DNA from: Phylloscopus collybita
Taxonomy: Eukaryota; Chordata; Aves; Passeriformes; Phylloscopidae
Assembly: GCA_027886175.1 (NCBI GenBank)
Contig: JAJNNQ010000004.1
Span: forward strand, 14,213,501 to 14,277,500
Length of the DNA: 64,000 nucleotides
Direction: 5' to 3'
The notes under the pieces were generated by a model. That model had not been told where the DNA came from, searched no databases, and saw only the letters and a list, made by a program, of their open reading frames with translations. The position numbers were made by a program, and so were the translations under genes. This document shows, piece by piece, positions 11,501 through 23,659 of this stretch; the first letter of the stretch is position 1; every line of letters begins with the position of its first letter.

Positions 11501-13960
11501 GGTCAACCTGAAGTAGCCGTTCAGTTTATCTTGTGAATTATCATTGAAAGGAAGCCTTTAGAAATTTGTTTTATGAATGTTTTGCAACAGCATTTGCGAA
11601 GGAATCTGATAGATGTTTTTATGCAAAATGATACTTGGATATCGTGTTAATTAAAATAGTTTTAAATTTTATAAAATTTAGGTAGAGTGAATATAGATTA
11701 ATTCAGAACTTTTTTCCAAGGCAATCCAAATGCCGAAGAGGATGTTCATAAATATTTAATACAAATATTTTAGGAAGTATATTACCTGTACTGTGGAGAT
11801 AATACAGTACCTGCAGCTTCGCAAACTGTGGTACTTAAATGTCTCCAATTTAGCTGTTTTCCCTCAAGTTCAGCTAATCTCAAAGACAAATCAAAGGGAA
11901 TATAGTTCAGAAGCTTCTAGTGGAAGTACACTTTCAGAGATTATTTTTCTGTGAGTTTCTTGTAGATCTTCTTGTTCATTTTTAAAAGGACAGTAGATCT
12001 GGCTATACAGCTGTTCTTAGAACAAGTATTTGTGTACCTGTAAAAGACCTCAACATTTACTTTTAGTCTGCAGTCTCTTGAAGAGTAGACCACGTAAGGT
12101 GTTATGGTACTGAGTAAAGCTGTGCTCCTCCAGCTTAGAGAGGGCTGTAACCAGGGAAAAGTAGGATGCCCTCCCTGATAATTTTGAGTGTCTGTTGCTC
12201 TCAGGACATTTAACCCTAGAATAGCTAGAAAAAAATGTCTGTATGTATTCTAATAAGCATTTGAAATGTATTTCCTTTCTTAACAAGGAAAAAATCAACT
12301 GTGATTGCAAGGAGATTTCCCTTGAAAAGTTCAAAAAGAGAATTATTTTATCATGAATTATTTGAATTTTAATAAATGATTCATAATAAATTCTTTCACT
12401 TGAACATTATATGTTCCTTCATTATGTTATTAAAAGAGGAGAACACTAGAAATTTTTGGAGAATCTTGTGAATATTAAAATTAGAATTGTCTACAGGATA
12501 GGGTAGTTAGGGATGAATTTGAAGAAGCAACTTGAGATCTCACTACCTGCAGGACACAGAATGCAATTTAATCACTGGAGATTTTTTTGTCTAGTATGCA
12601 AATACTACCTCTACATTAATTGTGTTGTAATTATTTTTGTATATTACTTTTCTTAGTCTTGCATTTCAAAATCTGACATAGCCTTTGGAGACAACTTTTT
12701 ACTTTTGGTAAAAATTTAGCCTTCTAGTAGCAAACCTCTACAAAATCAGAATATGCTTGTTTTAGTGATGTGTATTATTAGATGAAAACTGAAAAATAGC
12801 TACTCAATAGCCCAAAAAAACCCCAAATGTTTATTGTGAAGAGAATCCGATTTATCTGGTGATATCTGTGCAAAAGGTGAATGATTCTATGTCCTGTAGG
12901 TGCTGTGGTTAATTGAATCATACCTCTACGCTAAACAAGGACATTTTATCGAGTCATCATGAAATACACTGTTTGGTAAATGTCTACAGAGGTGAGCCCT
13001 TCTAAAAAACCCATCTTTGGAAAGATAGCTAATTCATAATGAAGAACATGTATCTGAACTATAGCTCCCCACAAAACTCTATCACACCTCAAGAAGTAAA
13101 TATTTTTTCTCAAAGGAACCAAAATTAGTTTACTTTGAGATTTACTTTAGGAGGCATCACAAATTTTGAAAGTAAAAACTGTCCTTCAGATGAGTACTTG
13201 TTGAAGTTGGACTCATGTGGAAGAAACATTGCTATTCATTCTTTTAGAGGCCTCAATTGTCTACCTATTTTGTAAAATACTTGAAAACTAGGTATTTTGA
13301 AATATTTCTATATAAAGTAATGGTTTTATATATAAAATGGACAGAGGACAGAAATTATGAAAGTTTAAATTTCAAGGAGGTTTAATTAGGCAGTTTGCCT
13401 TTAGGTTAACTAAGCCAGTTTATTCAGCTGTAATGTAGAATTAGGATGCTGCAAGACTAAACTCTAGGAAGAGTATTTTGATACACAGTCAGTTTTTCAC
13501 TTTCATTTCAGGTATATGTTCTGAAGCAAGAATGATTTTCAGGTCTGATTTATGGAGTCCTGTCCCAATGTACTGCTTGAAGAGTAAATGTGAGCATTAT
13601 AAAGCAAGTAAAAGACTTGAAACTACATACCTAAGCTTTGGATTACTCAGATATTTTTCTACTAGAAATTACAGCAAACCCAGACAGACGAGTGCACTTA
13701 CCATTAATGTACTCATGAATATTAAATTTTATCATGCTTAAGCACATCACAGAAAGTCTTCTTGTAGTCATGGATAAGATATATTCCTGAGAGGCAGAAG
13801 TTCATTCAAGCATCTATGAGCAAGGCAATATTTTTACCCTATCTCCTACAACCCATATAATCTTATTTAACAGAAAGGCTATTGGGCTCAGTACTTATTC
13901 CCATTGCATCTTTCCAAAGCTAAACACAGAAGACATTTAGAGAGAAAGATTAATAGCCCG
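8581..13960. other. Unique AT-rich noncoding sequence
   Basis: No gene or named repeat is supported. Stretches near 9,180-9,540 and 11,450-11,650 are more complex than their surroundings and could be conserved noncoding elements, but that cannot be judged from one sequence. A 40-bp duplication at 10,882-10,938 is listed separately. Confidence 0.5.
10882..10938. repeat. 40-bp period direct repeat around an AT dinucleotide run
   Basis: AACCTATATAGAATTAT occurs at 10,882-10,898 and 10,922-10,938. The two copies flank an (AT)n-like stretch, so slippage at the AT run probably produced the duplication. Confidence 0.9.
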
Positions 13961-14718
13961 TGTCTGGGTTTGGAAAGACAGGTATCTGCCAGGGAAAGCT
14001 GGAGTTTCCCTTGGAATGGAGAATGTAAACCCCTCACTCCCTCCAAATTGTTATAATTTTGCAATTAAGGGCTTTCAGGCAAAGATTTGGGAATAAGAAT
14101 AACAGTTCTTTACTAGGAATATTAACAATACAAATGTAGTAGTCCAAAAGAAACACGAAAAAAAAAACCCAAGCAAACAAATAAACAAAACAAAACAAAA
14201 CAAAGAAATCCTAGAAACTCTGACAGAGTCAGAGCTACAACCTGACACCCTGTTGGTCAGAGTGTTGGAAGCAGTCCACAGTAAGTCCTGGAGTGGCAGA
14301 TGTGGTTCTCTGGAGTAGAGATGATCCTGTAGAAAGGGTCCAGTGATGGCAAGGTGGGTCTGGTCTTCCTTGGGGAATCAAGTGGCAAACAGGCTGCCCT
14401 GGTATTCCTGAGTCTTAGTTTTTATCCAGGTAGGAACAGTTGGCTCCTCCCACTCGGCGGAGCATCTCACAATGGGAGGATGTAATTGTATCAGTCATGC
14501 TGTGAGACCTAGTGGCCCACTAACAGCAGATATCCCCCGGAAGGAGGACGGGTTGTGGGAGAGATAAAGAACACTGCTCCACCTTGGTTTTAACAGCTGT
14601 CCCATCATCAGAATGCACCTGTCCCCTCCCCCCTTGGAGTTATGATGAATGGGTTATACAAGAGATAAAAACCCCCTCTTCCTAACTGGCTTCAACAGAT
14701 GGAAAAATAGAATAAACA
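13961..14718 (-). mobile_element. Solo LTR, songbird-type endogenous retrovirus
   Basis: A sharp change in composition begins at TGTCTGGGTTTGGAAAGACA (13,961). The block contains GC-rich, non-simple segments such as GGCTCCTCCCACT (about 14,441) and CGGCGGAGCATCTCACAAT. Read on the minus strand it has a TATA-like GGATAAAAAC (about 14,426) and, further along, a weak poly-A signal variant AGTAAA before the CA end. From memory this resembles a common songbird ERV LTR. The far edge (14,718) is placed at AATAAACA and is uncertain, and no target-site duplication could be confirmed. No primer-binding site or viral gene borders it, so it is probably a solo LTR. An A/C-rich tract at about 14,150-14,207 lies inside it and looks like later expansion. 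Confidence 0.6.
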
Positions 14719-17700
14719 TTTTTTTTTTGTTACATAACTCAAGACCCTGTGAGCTTGAGATAGGAATGGGAAATACCTCTTTTATGATGCTCAAAAACCT
14801 GTGCAAGAGGTAGGTAGTTAATTCTTTGGTGCTGTCAAGTCAAACAGATTTTGGGATTCTACCAGCCAAAAGCAGTTTTTAGGATACAGACTGGGATTGT
14901 GGCATCTACCTGTTTCTTTAGAACCCTAAGGATTTCACATATTCTTTTTCATCCTAACTAATTTTCAAAATTTGAAATAATATTGAACAATTTAACTCTT
15001 ATAACAAAACTGTAGATTTCCATCAGAATGATAGAGATTGGTTCATAATTTAGCAAAATTCTTTGTTACTGCCTCCAATGAGGAATCAAGACCCATAACC
15101 CTGCTCACTGTCTCATAAGTGTGTCTTGTTCAGTCCTGTCTGAGAAACTGACAGAAGCCCTGTTTTTGTGCATAGTATAAACTGTGAGAGCAAATAAGTG
15201 CTGCATTTCTTATCTGTAAGTTTAATAGAGGTAGAAAATATCAGATGTAGATAGAGATGCTAAAATCCTCTATCTACTTCTTCTCAAAGGCTCAGTGATT
15301 GATCTTCTTGAATAGGGAAAAATATATTGCTTGTCAAAGGCACATCTTGCCAGCCAGACTTTGAGACCTAAGAGCTGCCAAAGTTGTTACAAGCATTTTT
15401 AGTCTCATGAAAATAGTGACAATTTTCTTAATAGGGTAGGGTTTTTCATCTGAACAAGGTGACACCTTACATAGTGGCTCCATACTCCAACTATTATCCT
15501 CTGCCACCAGGTATAAGCAGTCATTCATCTATTTGATACTGACAACTTCGCAATGTTAAAAATAGTTTGAAGGGCTAGGACATAAAACTCCTGTATGTCT
15601 GGGCTCACCAGATAATCACCTTCCTAATATGCTTAAAAAACCCCCCAGCCCTAACAAGGAGTTTGAAAACTAACAGGAAACCACAGGTATCAGTTACGTA
15701 CAAAACAGAGCCTGGGAGATCCCTCTTCAACAATAATAGATTAAGAGCAAAGGAGATATTTTTTATTAGAAGATAATGTTTGTTAATTGCCCTTTTTTTT
15801 GCAAGAGTCAGTTGGAGACAGAAAGTCCTAAAGTAGATCCTATTGATTCCTTGTCTTCATGAGGACTTCACAATAGCAGTCAGGATCGTGGCAATTATGT
15901 CTAGGTTTAGTTTCTTCATCAATTGTTTCCCTGTGTCTAAATTAATGAGAAAGATGAATGGTGTAAGATCACCAGGGTTCTTTCGAGTGTTTCATTTCAC
16001 TGCTTGTGGTGTGAAGAAATTTGATAATTCAGGTTGTATGGTTATGCTTTAGAGACCACATGACAAGAAGTCCCGCTGCTTTTCATGATTATATGTATTT
16101 GATTTTTTAAATTTTTTTTTGTGTTTTACTAAATACTCTGCCCTGCAATAGACAATTATTTGGTTCTTCTAACCTTCAAGGATTATTTTCTACTTGAATT
16201 TTTTAAAGATATATTTATATTCTCAGTCTAAATGTCTTGCTGAAATTTGTCTGGGTCAGCCGTTGGAACTAATACAGCTGCTGAGGTCACAAGTTTTCTA
16301 AGTCTGTTTTTAACTGCACTTTCTGTGCAGTAAGTTAATAATCTTTGCTACAGCTGCTACATGCAGGCAGAATCTGGTACCAAATGAGTGTGGTCTGTTG
16401 TCACTGAAATACAGCTGAAATGTAGTCAAAATATCTCACTATTGCACTATTCATCCAATGGTGTTCTTAGTCTTTTCTCACATCTATGAAGCTGAAGCAC
16501 AGTTTGGAAGACAACTACCCAAGGAAAGGAGTGCCATAACCAGTAGTTAAAACTTTATGCCAAAAGGTAAAATAAAATAAATATACTAAAAGCATGGATT
16601 TTTCTCATGTTTAAGTAGAGCTGCACTCTACAATCTACATGTAATAACATTGTAGCTTTTGTCAGTAATGACTATAGGACACCTTTCCCTGCATTGTCCT
16701 CAAAGGCAGAATCCTAACTACTTTTCATGCTACACCTGTTAAATGCCCTTCTGTAAGCTCAGAAATTCAGCACATCACTTTCTAGAAAAATCAATGAAGA
16801 AATTCCTGACCATTTTGCAAATCAAGCTAAGTCAAGCCTTTTTCTTTCACAATTTGTCTCCTGGATCATTGTTTCTGTGGACCTTCTGCCTAATAGCACA
16901 CTAAGAGATGGAATAGCAGCAGACAGAAGTGTGGAATCTTCAAACCAAAATGAAATAAGGGAAAAAGAAAGTACTTCTCTACTTTTCTTCTAGCACACAA
17001 TATAAAATATTTATGGTGCTGGAATATATTTACTGCATATGTGCTATTCACAGCACAGGAATGAAATTTTACGTAGCAAAATATTTCAGTTTCACTCTAA
17101 TTTTAAGTCAGTGAGAATTTTGCCATTACTTACTGGAATACATACATGTAAAACATTCTGAGTGGTTCACTAGATTTAGTGTAAGTACTCAAGTCTTGTC
17201 CTCCATGCCCAAGTATTTAGTCACATACATTGCTATATTAATTCTTTATTGAAAAAAAAATGCTCCTATGCATGTCACACAAGTTTTGTCACATGAAATT
17301 AATTCATGGAAACACAGTAGCTGACTGGAGCTGTTGTGTTTACTAACTGTAACAATGAAGGTACAACACAATTCTTTGTGTGAATTTTATATTCAAAATA
17401 CTTAGATTCCGCATCTACTGATTATTTTGAGAGGACATAAAATATTGAGACACTGGGCTTTGGTCTTTGTACTCCAAAGGAAAACTCGTTTTGCAATAAC
17501 ATATATTTTCGGCAGCACTAAACACCTGTAGGTATGGATCAGCTTTACAAGACAATCCAGTTTTTCTCACAATAAAACAAAATTCCTTATTGATTATTTC
17601 AATTTCCATAGTATTTACTGAGATTACCAAGCAAGTCATAAGGGCAGAAATTCATTTGAAGTGTTGGCACTTAGATATTACTATTTTGTGGCCTAAATTT

Positions 17701-18782
17701 AGAGGTATAAATTGGGTAGTGGTCTAGATTTTACATGTTTGACTCTTAAATGTCCCAGAGATTAAATTTTTCTCAGTTTTTAATAAATAAATTGTGCAAT
17801 AAATCTGTAATGAGAATAGATTACCCTTTGAAATGCAGTTCTGATAATAACAGGACTCAGATCTCCTGATTTTTCCGTGTTGTTGGCCATGAACAAACAA
17901 GAAATCGAGGTTAAAATAACACACTGAGATCCAAAGACTTAGAATATGGATGTAGATATCTGTATCCCCTTTTTCTGTTTTTTTCTGTTCGCTAGCATTT
18001 TAACTTAGTACTTAGCTCCTTTTTGGGCATGAAAATGCCTGTGAATATTCAGTTCTTTTTGTAGCAGAACTTCTCCCCACGATCTTTCAACTTTGTGACA
18101 CAGCATCTGAAAGCATCTGTTTGATAAATCAGTTTCCAATTAATTTAGTTCATGTCAGCACAATGAGGGCCCTTTAAATACTCACAGATTTCTGTGGATT
18201 AAATAACAGCAACTTACACAAGTGGTGGTAGTTATGTTCTTTTGTATCATATCATGGTGGATATGTAAGGAACAAACATATTTGTTTAGCAATGGCTTCT
18301 GCTTGTAGTAACTGGGCAGGATATTTGCAAAATATCCTTATAATTCAGGAACTAAGAGTTCAGACAAAATTAGTTGCAATACCCATGCAACTATAGAAGA
18401 TATCATAGTGAACATAACCATGTTTGTAAGAGCAATGGAGGCTTCAATACCTGGTTTGGATAAGACAGTCCAGATATTTAGTTGTATTGACAGGATGGAA
18501 ATTTTGAATCACATGGTCTTAACAAATGTGTAATTGGCATTGACATGAACTCTACACTATAAAGAACGTTTTAGTCATAGTCTGTTCTAGGATGATTTAT
18601 GATTTGATAAAAAAATAAACCAAAAAACTTAACTTCCACTTCTTGTGTACTTCACTTTCAAGGCTGAACATCAAGGTTTTAGATTTTTCTATGAAATACA
18701 GAGCTTACAACCAAGTCATGGTTTTCAATTTAGTGTAAAATTTATAGTTACAACATCAAGAAATGCAAATCATTTAATGTTT
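14719..18782. other. Noncoding sequence, nothing recognised
   Basis: Short open frames at 15,334-15,528, 15,843-16,052, 17,415-17,639 and 17,724-17,924 have no recognisable domain, no supporting splice sites and ordinary AT-rich composition. I see no RNA gene or named repeat. Confidence 0.55.
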
Positions 18783-18990
18783 TGGGTTGGAATCCACTAA
18801 TTCCAACCCCTGTGCTGTTGACAGGGGTATCCTCCAGAAGACCAGTTTCTAATTCAAAATCCCAATAAAACCTCGTCTTGAAAAATTCTAGGGATAGGGC
18901 ATCCACAAATTCCCTGTTTCAGTGCCTCACTATTCTCACAATAAAGAATATGTTTATAAGATCTAATCTAGCTCTACCCTCTGAGATGCT
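18783..18990 (-). mobile_element. CR1 LINE fragment (old, 3' end)
   Basis: The segment begins with GGGTTGGAATCC and TTCCAACCCCTGTGC, then shows ACAGGGGTATCCTCC, AGACCAG, TTCTAGGGATAGGGCATCCAC and CAATAAAGAATATG. In this order they match the reverse complement of a CR1 3' region as I know it. It is strongly diverged and has small deletions, so it is an old insertion. It lacks a clean octamer tail. Confidence 0.75.
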
Positions 18991-21850
18991 GAAAAAATTG
19001 GCATTTTATCAGTTTTAATATATGTGTTCTAAGTAAGACCCTTGGAAAGTGTTAATTATCATTAATTCTATGAAAGAGAGGGGGTTACTGTATTTGCAAA
19101 TTAGAAAATATTTCATCATGTTTCACAATAACAAAAATGGAACAAATAACTATTTTAAAAGGTACCTAGAATTAATTTTCTTGACTTAAAATCAAATTAA
19201 AGTGACCCAGAATTGATTTTGAGAAAGCTTGCATTTTATGACTATTGTGGTAAAATGCATTGAAAGAACAACTTGATTTGAAGCTGTGATAAAGTTCCCT
19301 GCAGTGCTTCTACATTTATATTCATGAAGACGCCATTAAGACTAAAAATTTATTCAAAGTGCCAACAGTGCTTTAAGAATGTCTCATGCTAAACATGCAA
19401 TAATTAAGAAGGTCTCAGCTTTCTTACAAAATTTCTTCATTTTCATTAATTTAGGAAGCATTTGTAGGCCTTTTCCAGAGATAAAAAAAACACAATCAAA
19501 TAAAGAAAATAATTTACTGAAAACAATATTTATAGTGAATTAGAATGATATTCCATAGACCAGTTGGAATGCAGGTTACTACAATTTAAGGATGTTATAG
19601 ACATCCGTGTTAGAGATATACCACTTGTATGCATTATTATAAAGTATTGTTTATAATCTCAGAATGCTATAAGGAACTGAGTAGCAAGTAGAACAAAATT
19701 AAGGGGAAGGTGGGAAACTTCAGGGTCAGTAATGATACTGTTTTTGATAATGCTTCATTCTGTTTTCTCCTCACTAGAGGAATTCCTACCCTCTCTGGGT
19801 ATGCTGTTACATGGTTCTTTTACTTTCCTGTTTTCCCAGTTTCTGGTGCTTCTTCAATTATCACTCTGTAGTAGATTTACCGTTTAAACTTCCCAGTGCA
19901 GTATAGTCCACATAAATCTCTGTGAAACAGCCTAAAAGATCTCTCTACCAAGCCATTAGTTTAACTGCCAGCAAAGTGGCATAAGTGATGACTGGAGGTG
20001 GAATATATTACAAACTTATCTAGCCCAAAGGAGTAGCCATTTTGTCCCCAAGCATTCCTTTTAAATTTTTCTAGAAAAAGGAGGGCATCTTGAAGGGAAC
20101 AACAGCTTGCTCAGACGAACCCTGCCTGAGCACAAGGTTTTGACCAGGAGATGTCGGGAGGTCCCTGCCAAGCTCAGCCATTTTGTCTCTGTAAACAATC
20201 TTGTGGTATAGTAGTCAATCAGCTCTTGAATTTAAATGCTTCATTAAAACATTTAAATATACTCTCAGAAACATTATTAAACCATAATTTATTTAAATTA
20301 TTATAAAACTATAATTTAGACAGGAAAGCCCGTCTAAAGCTCAAATACACAGGATAGAGTGTTTTAGGCAGTAATTGTGAAAACCCACATAATTTTTTAA
20401 CTTGTTCCTCATAGAAGAATAGAATTTTTTTTTTTTTCTTTTTTTTTTTTTTTGGTCTGGAAAGAAGGATAATGGGTTTTTATTTGGTAAGTTTCACCTT
20501 TCATTTTCTTTTTTCCTTCGAGTGCAATGAATTCTCTATTTCTTTTCACAGTATACCTTCACATCCCATTGAATAAATAGGATGTATTAAGCTACTCAAA
20601 AATCTTTTTAGAGCCTAGACAATTCATTCTTAACTATTATTTTCCAACTCTGATGCATTTATGAATTGTACTCATGGCTTCTGAACAGGAAATATACCCA
20701 CTGGGATTTTAATATATTTATTAAATAGGACATTTCAGCTGCAATAACTAAAATCACTTTTTTTGTTTGTTTGATTGCTTTTTTCAGTTTCTAGATTGTT
20801 GTGAGACATATCTAAACTGTGCTCTGTAGAGGAAATTGAAGAAAACTCACATATTAAAAAAAGGGATGCAGCACACTGAGCATAATGAGACCTTCCTGCA
20901 ATCAATCTCTTCTGTTGTTTACCACTCTGTTTTCACTGGAGATGATACAAAGTTGTCAGACTCTCTGTAGCGACATCTGAAGATTTTCTAACTTGAAGGT
21001 CATAACCACAGAGAAATCATCAGATTTATTCCTGCAACAGAACTCTCTACTTCCAAAACACTGTTTTGAGGCAAAAACGAATATATCATCTTCTCCCCAG
21101 ACTTTTTTTCACCATTGCCTTGTACACTTAAAATGTCTGTTTCTATTACTTCATAGATGCCTTCATTCGTTACTTAGAGCACCTGTAAAGAAAGATCCAT
21201 AGATATTTTACTGAAGTATAATATTTTGATTTAACATCATAATTTTATTTGATGCATAAACTTAATGGATATCATTAGTTTTCAAAATCAGAGTTCTTAT
21301 GAAAATCTTAAATAAACCCCTGAAATGTGTGTTTTCCACAGAGGCCATCATGTTCAATTTAAATTTCAAACCCCTGTACATTGTAATCAGATTTATGTGT
21401 ACTATATGTTATAACATTTGCATAAAAACAATCACATATTTGATCATTATTTTTTAGCTTTTGCAAAAAGGAAAAATATAATTCTAATTAATTATTTTAA
21501 GATAATTTCCCAAAGTATGTCCTTACTTGCTATACACAGGCAGAAAAAAATGAGGAATCTCAAGCTCATTTTTCTGCTGCTTAAAAAAGCAATTTTTTGA
21601 CAGATGAAGTAGACTCATGTGAGAGTAAGAAAAATTCCTTGTTAGGGAGAATCACAAGCCTAATGAGAATATAACTGTATGGGACATGAGAACTGGCAGC
21701 TAAAACACTATTTAGTATATGTTTTATGCACTGCTGGTAAATTAATGTTTAGAGAGCTTCCTTGGAAGTGTTTGCACTGTTAAGATAAGTAAAAGTCTGT
21801 CTCTCAAAATTTTTTCCCAGCTGCTGCTATAACTGCAAGAATTACTCTCT

Positions 21851-21853
<3 letters not shown>
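18991..21853. other. Noncoding sequence with one unassigned complex block
   Basis: Most of this is plain AT-rich sequence. About 19,760-20,200 is noticeably less AT-rich and less repetitive (for example GACGAACCCTGCCTGAGC and GAGATGTCGGGAGGTCCC) and may be a decayed LTR or another old repeat that I cannot name. A broken poly-T run lies at 20,425-20,453. No gene is supported. Confidence 0.5.
20425..20453. repeat. Interrupted poly-T tract
   Basis: Thirteen T, then C, then a further run of T ending at GGTCTGG. No retrocopy body is recognisable on either side. Confidence 0.9.
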
Positions 21854-21889
<36 letters not shown>

Positions 21890-21898
21890 GTGTATATT
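21854..21898. repeat. Poly-T run of 45
   Basis: An uninterrupted T run follows CTCTCTCCC. It creates a false lysine-rich frame on the minus strand. I see no gene-derived sequence on its right that would make it a processed-pseudogene tail. Confidence 0.95.
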
Positions 21899-23427
21899 CT
21901 TCTCTTACAGTACACCTGTGAGATAGTACATACCAGTAGATCTCCCACTTGCAGAAACTGCAGAAACGCTTGGTTCCCTGCTCTTCACTTCCTTACTTAC
22001 TGAACAAAGATTTCCAAACCATAATTGTAAACTAACCATTGAAAATAAATCAGAAGGGTTATAAACTGCTAAAAACAAATGTTTAAAAGGCATTGGTAAA
22101 ATCTTCATGTGCAATTCAGATGCAGTAAATAATCTGGGGCTTTTGCTTCCTTTGATGCTTTCATGACATTGCCTTCTCATATCCTAATGAGTAATAAATT
22201 CAAATTATGTGTCAGGCTGATCACTTGCACTAAACCACCTGCTTCATGCAAAAAGTATTAGAATCATAAGTATGTAAATAAATATTTAGATAGCAAATAT
22301 TTATAAAGGTCAGTTTTCAAAGTGTGAAAATTATCCAAAGTGTTTATATCTGGCTATAAACATTGGGTTGCACCATTTTAAGTTAGGTTCCAATACACCT
22401 ATTAAAAAAGAATATAATAAAGTAAGTGTGCCCCATAATGTACACTGTCTGAATACTTCCATAGTTGATTGACATATTCTTGGCTATGAACACATGCATA
22501 TACAGTGAATTATACAAGTTTTAAACAGAGGCTCATTGAGACAAGTTTTCAAGTAAATTCAGCAGAGGTAAATACTATAAAAAAGATAAATCTTAAGGTG
22601 TCTTTGATTAAATGGCCTCATAAACCGTGCACCACAAAACTTGTTGACAAGCTTGGGAGTTTAGAGGTCTGAATTTGTCTGTGAGAAGTGCATTTTAATG
22701 CAAGTGTCATAGAAGGGGATCTTCAAAGACTGCTGCTAATAAAAGCTAAAATCCTCACTCCCTTCAAAACAATAAAATAACCCATGGATATCCTATATTT
22801 TCTTTTTAGCAGAAAAATCATCTTCATATATATGAAAAAGTAATTATTCATTATTCATTTAACTCACACAACTTTTCTGTCAACAGTAAGATCCATTTAT
22901 TCACTTTAGTTCTTTTGCTTTATTATATGAACTGCTTATCTTTTAAAAGTTGGCATTATTTAATAATGTTTTTTAGGATTTCTAAGTCCTCTGAAAATCT
23001 AGTGAGCCTTATGTTCCTGTGTAAGTTCAAGACCACTAAATCTCTTAACTAGTGTCTGGAAGCAGACTTTTTCCCTCAACATGGAAGTTGTTCATAGACT
23101 TCTTCCCTTTGATGCTTAATACTGTGGTGAAGTGAAAGTATTTTTTCAATTTTGTCTTTGCCTATGGAAGATTTTTGTTATAACACTCCATATCAGTACA
23201 AAGGAAGATTCCACTTCTGACATATCACTGTGCCATTCAATGTTTTTTGTAAGGTGCTAAAGATTAAATGATCTTTTGATGCAGATTTCTGAATAGTTAA
23301 TGCAATAACTGTAGTTGAAATGGATCAAGTGCTGCCAGACTGCACTTTCTGTGAGTAAGAACAAGAGTTGTTACTCACAGGTTTTTCAAATGAAGAGTGT
23401 CTCAAGCATTTTTCTCTGTCTTTTCAC
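21899..23427. other. Noncoding sequence, nothing recognised
   Basis: AT-rich sequence with no gene, RNA gene or named repeat that I can support. Confidence 0.6.
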
Positions 23428-23429
23428 AA

Positions 23430-23463
<34 letters not shown>

Positions 23464-23497
23464 GCAACAACAACAACAGTTTTTATTATTATTATTT
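23428..23497. repeat. (AAT)n-(CAA)n-(ATT)n compound microsatellite
   Basis: An (AAT)n array of about eleven units is followed by CAA units and then by a short (ATT)n array. The AAT and ATT arrays are complementary, so the tract could fold back on itself around the CAA segment. Confidence 0.95.
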
Positions 23498-23659
23498 GCA
23501 CATTTTCCTTTTCACTGCCTTATAAATCTATTTATAGAATTGGGAAAAACCCAAACATACTTTTTGTTCTTTGTTTTCCAATTTTCAATAAAATGTGCTG
23601 AGGAGTAGATTGTGATGGAGAATATATAAAAATCTTACAGGTATCACAGCATAAGTGGG

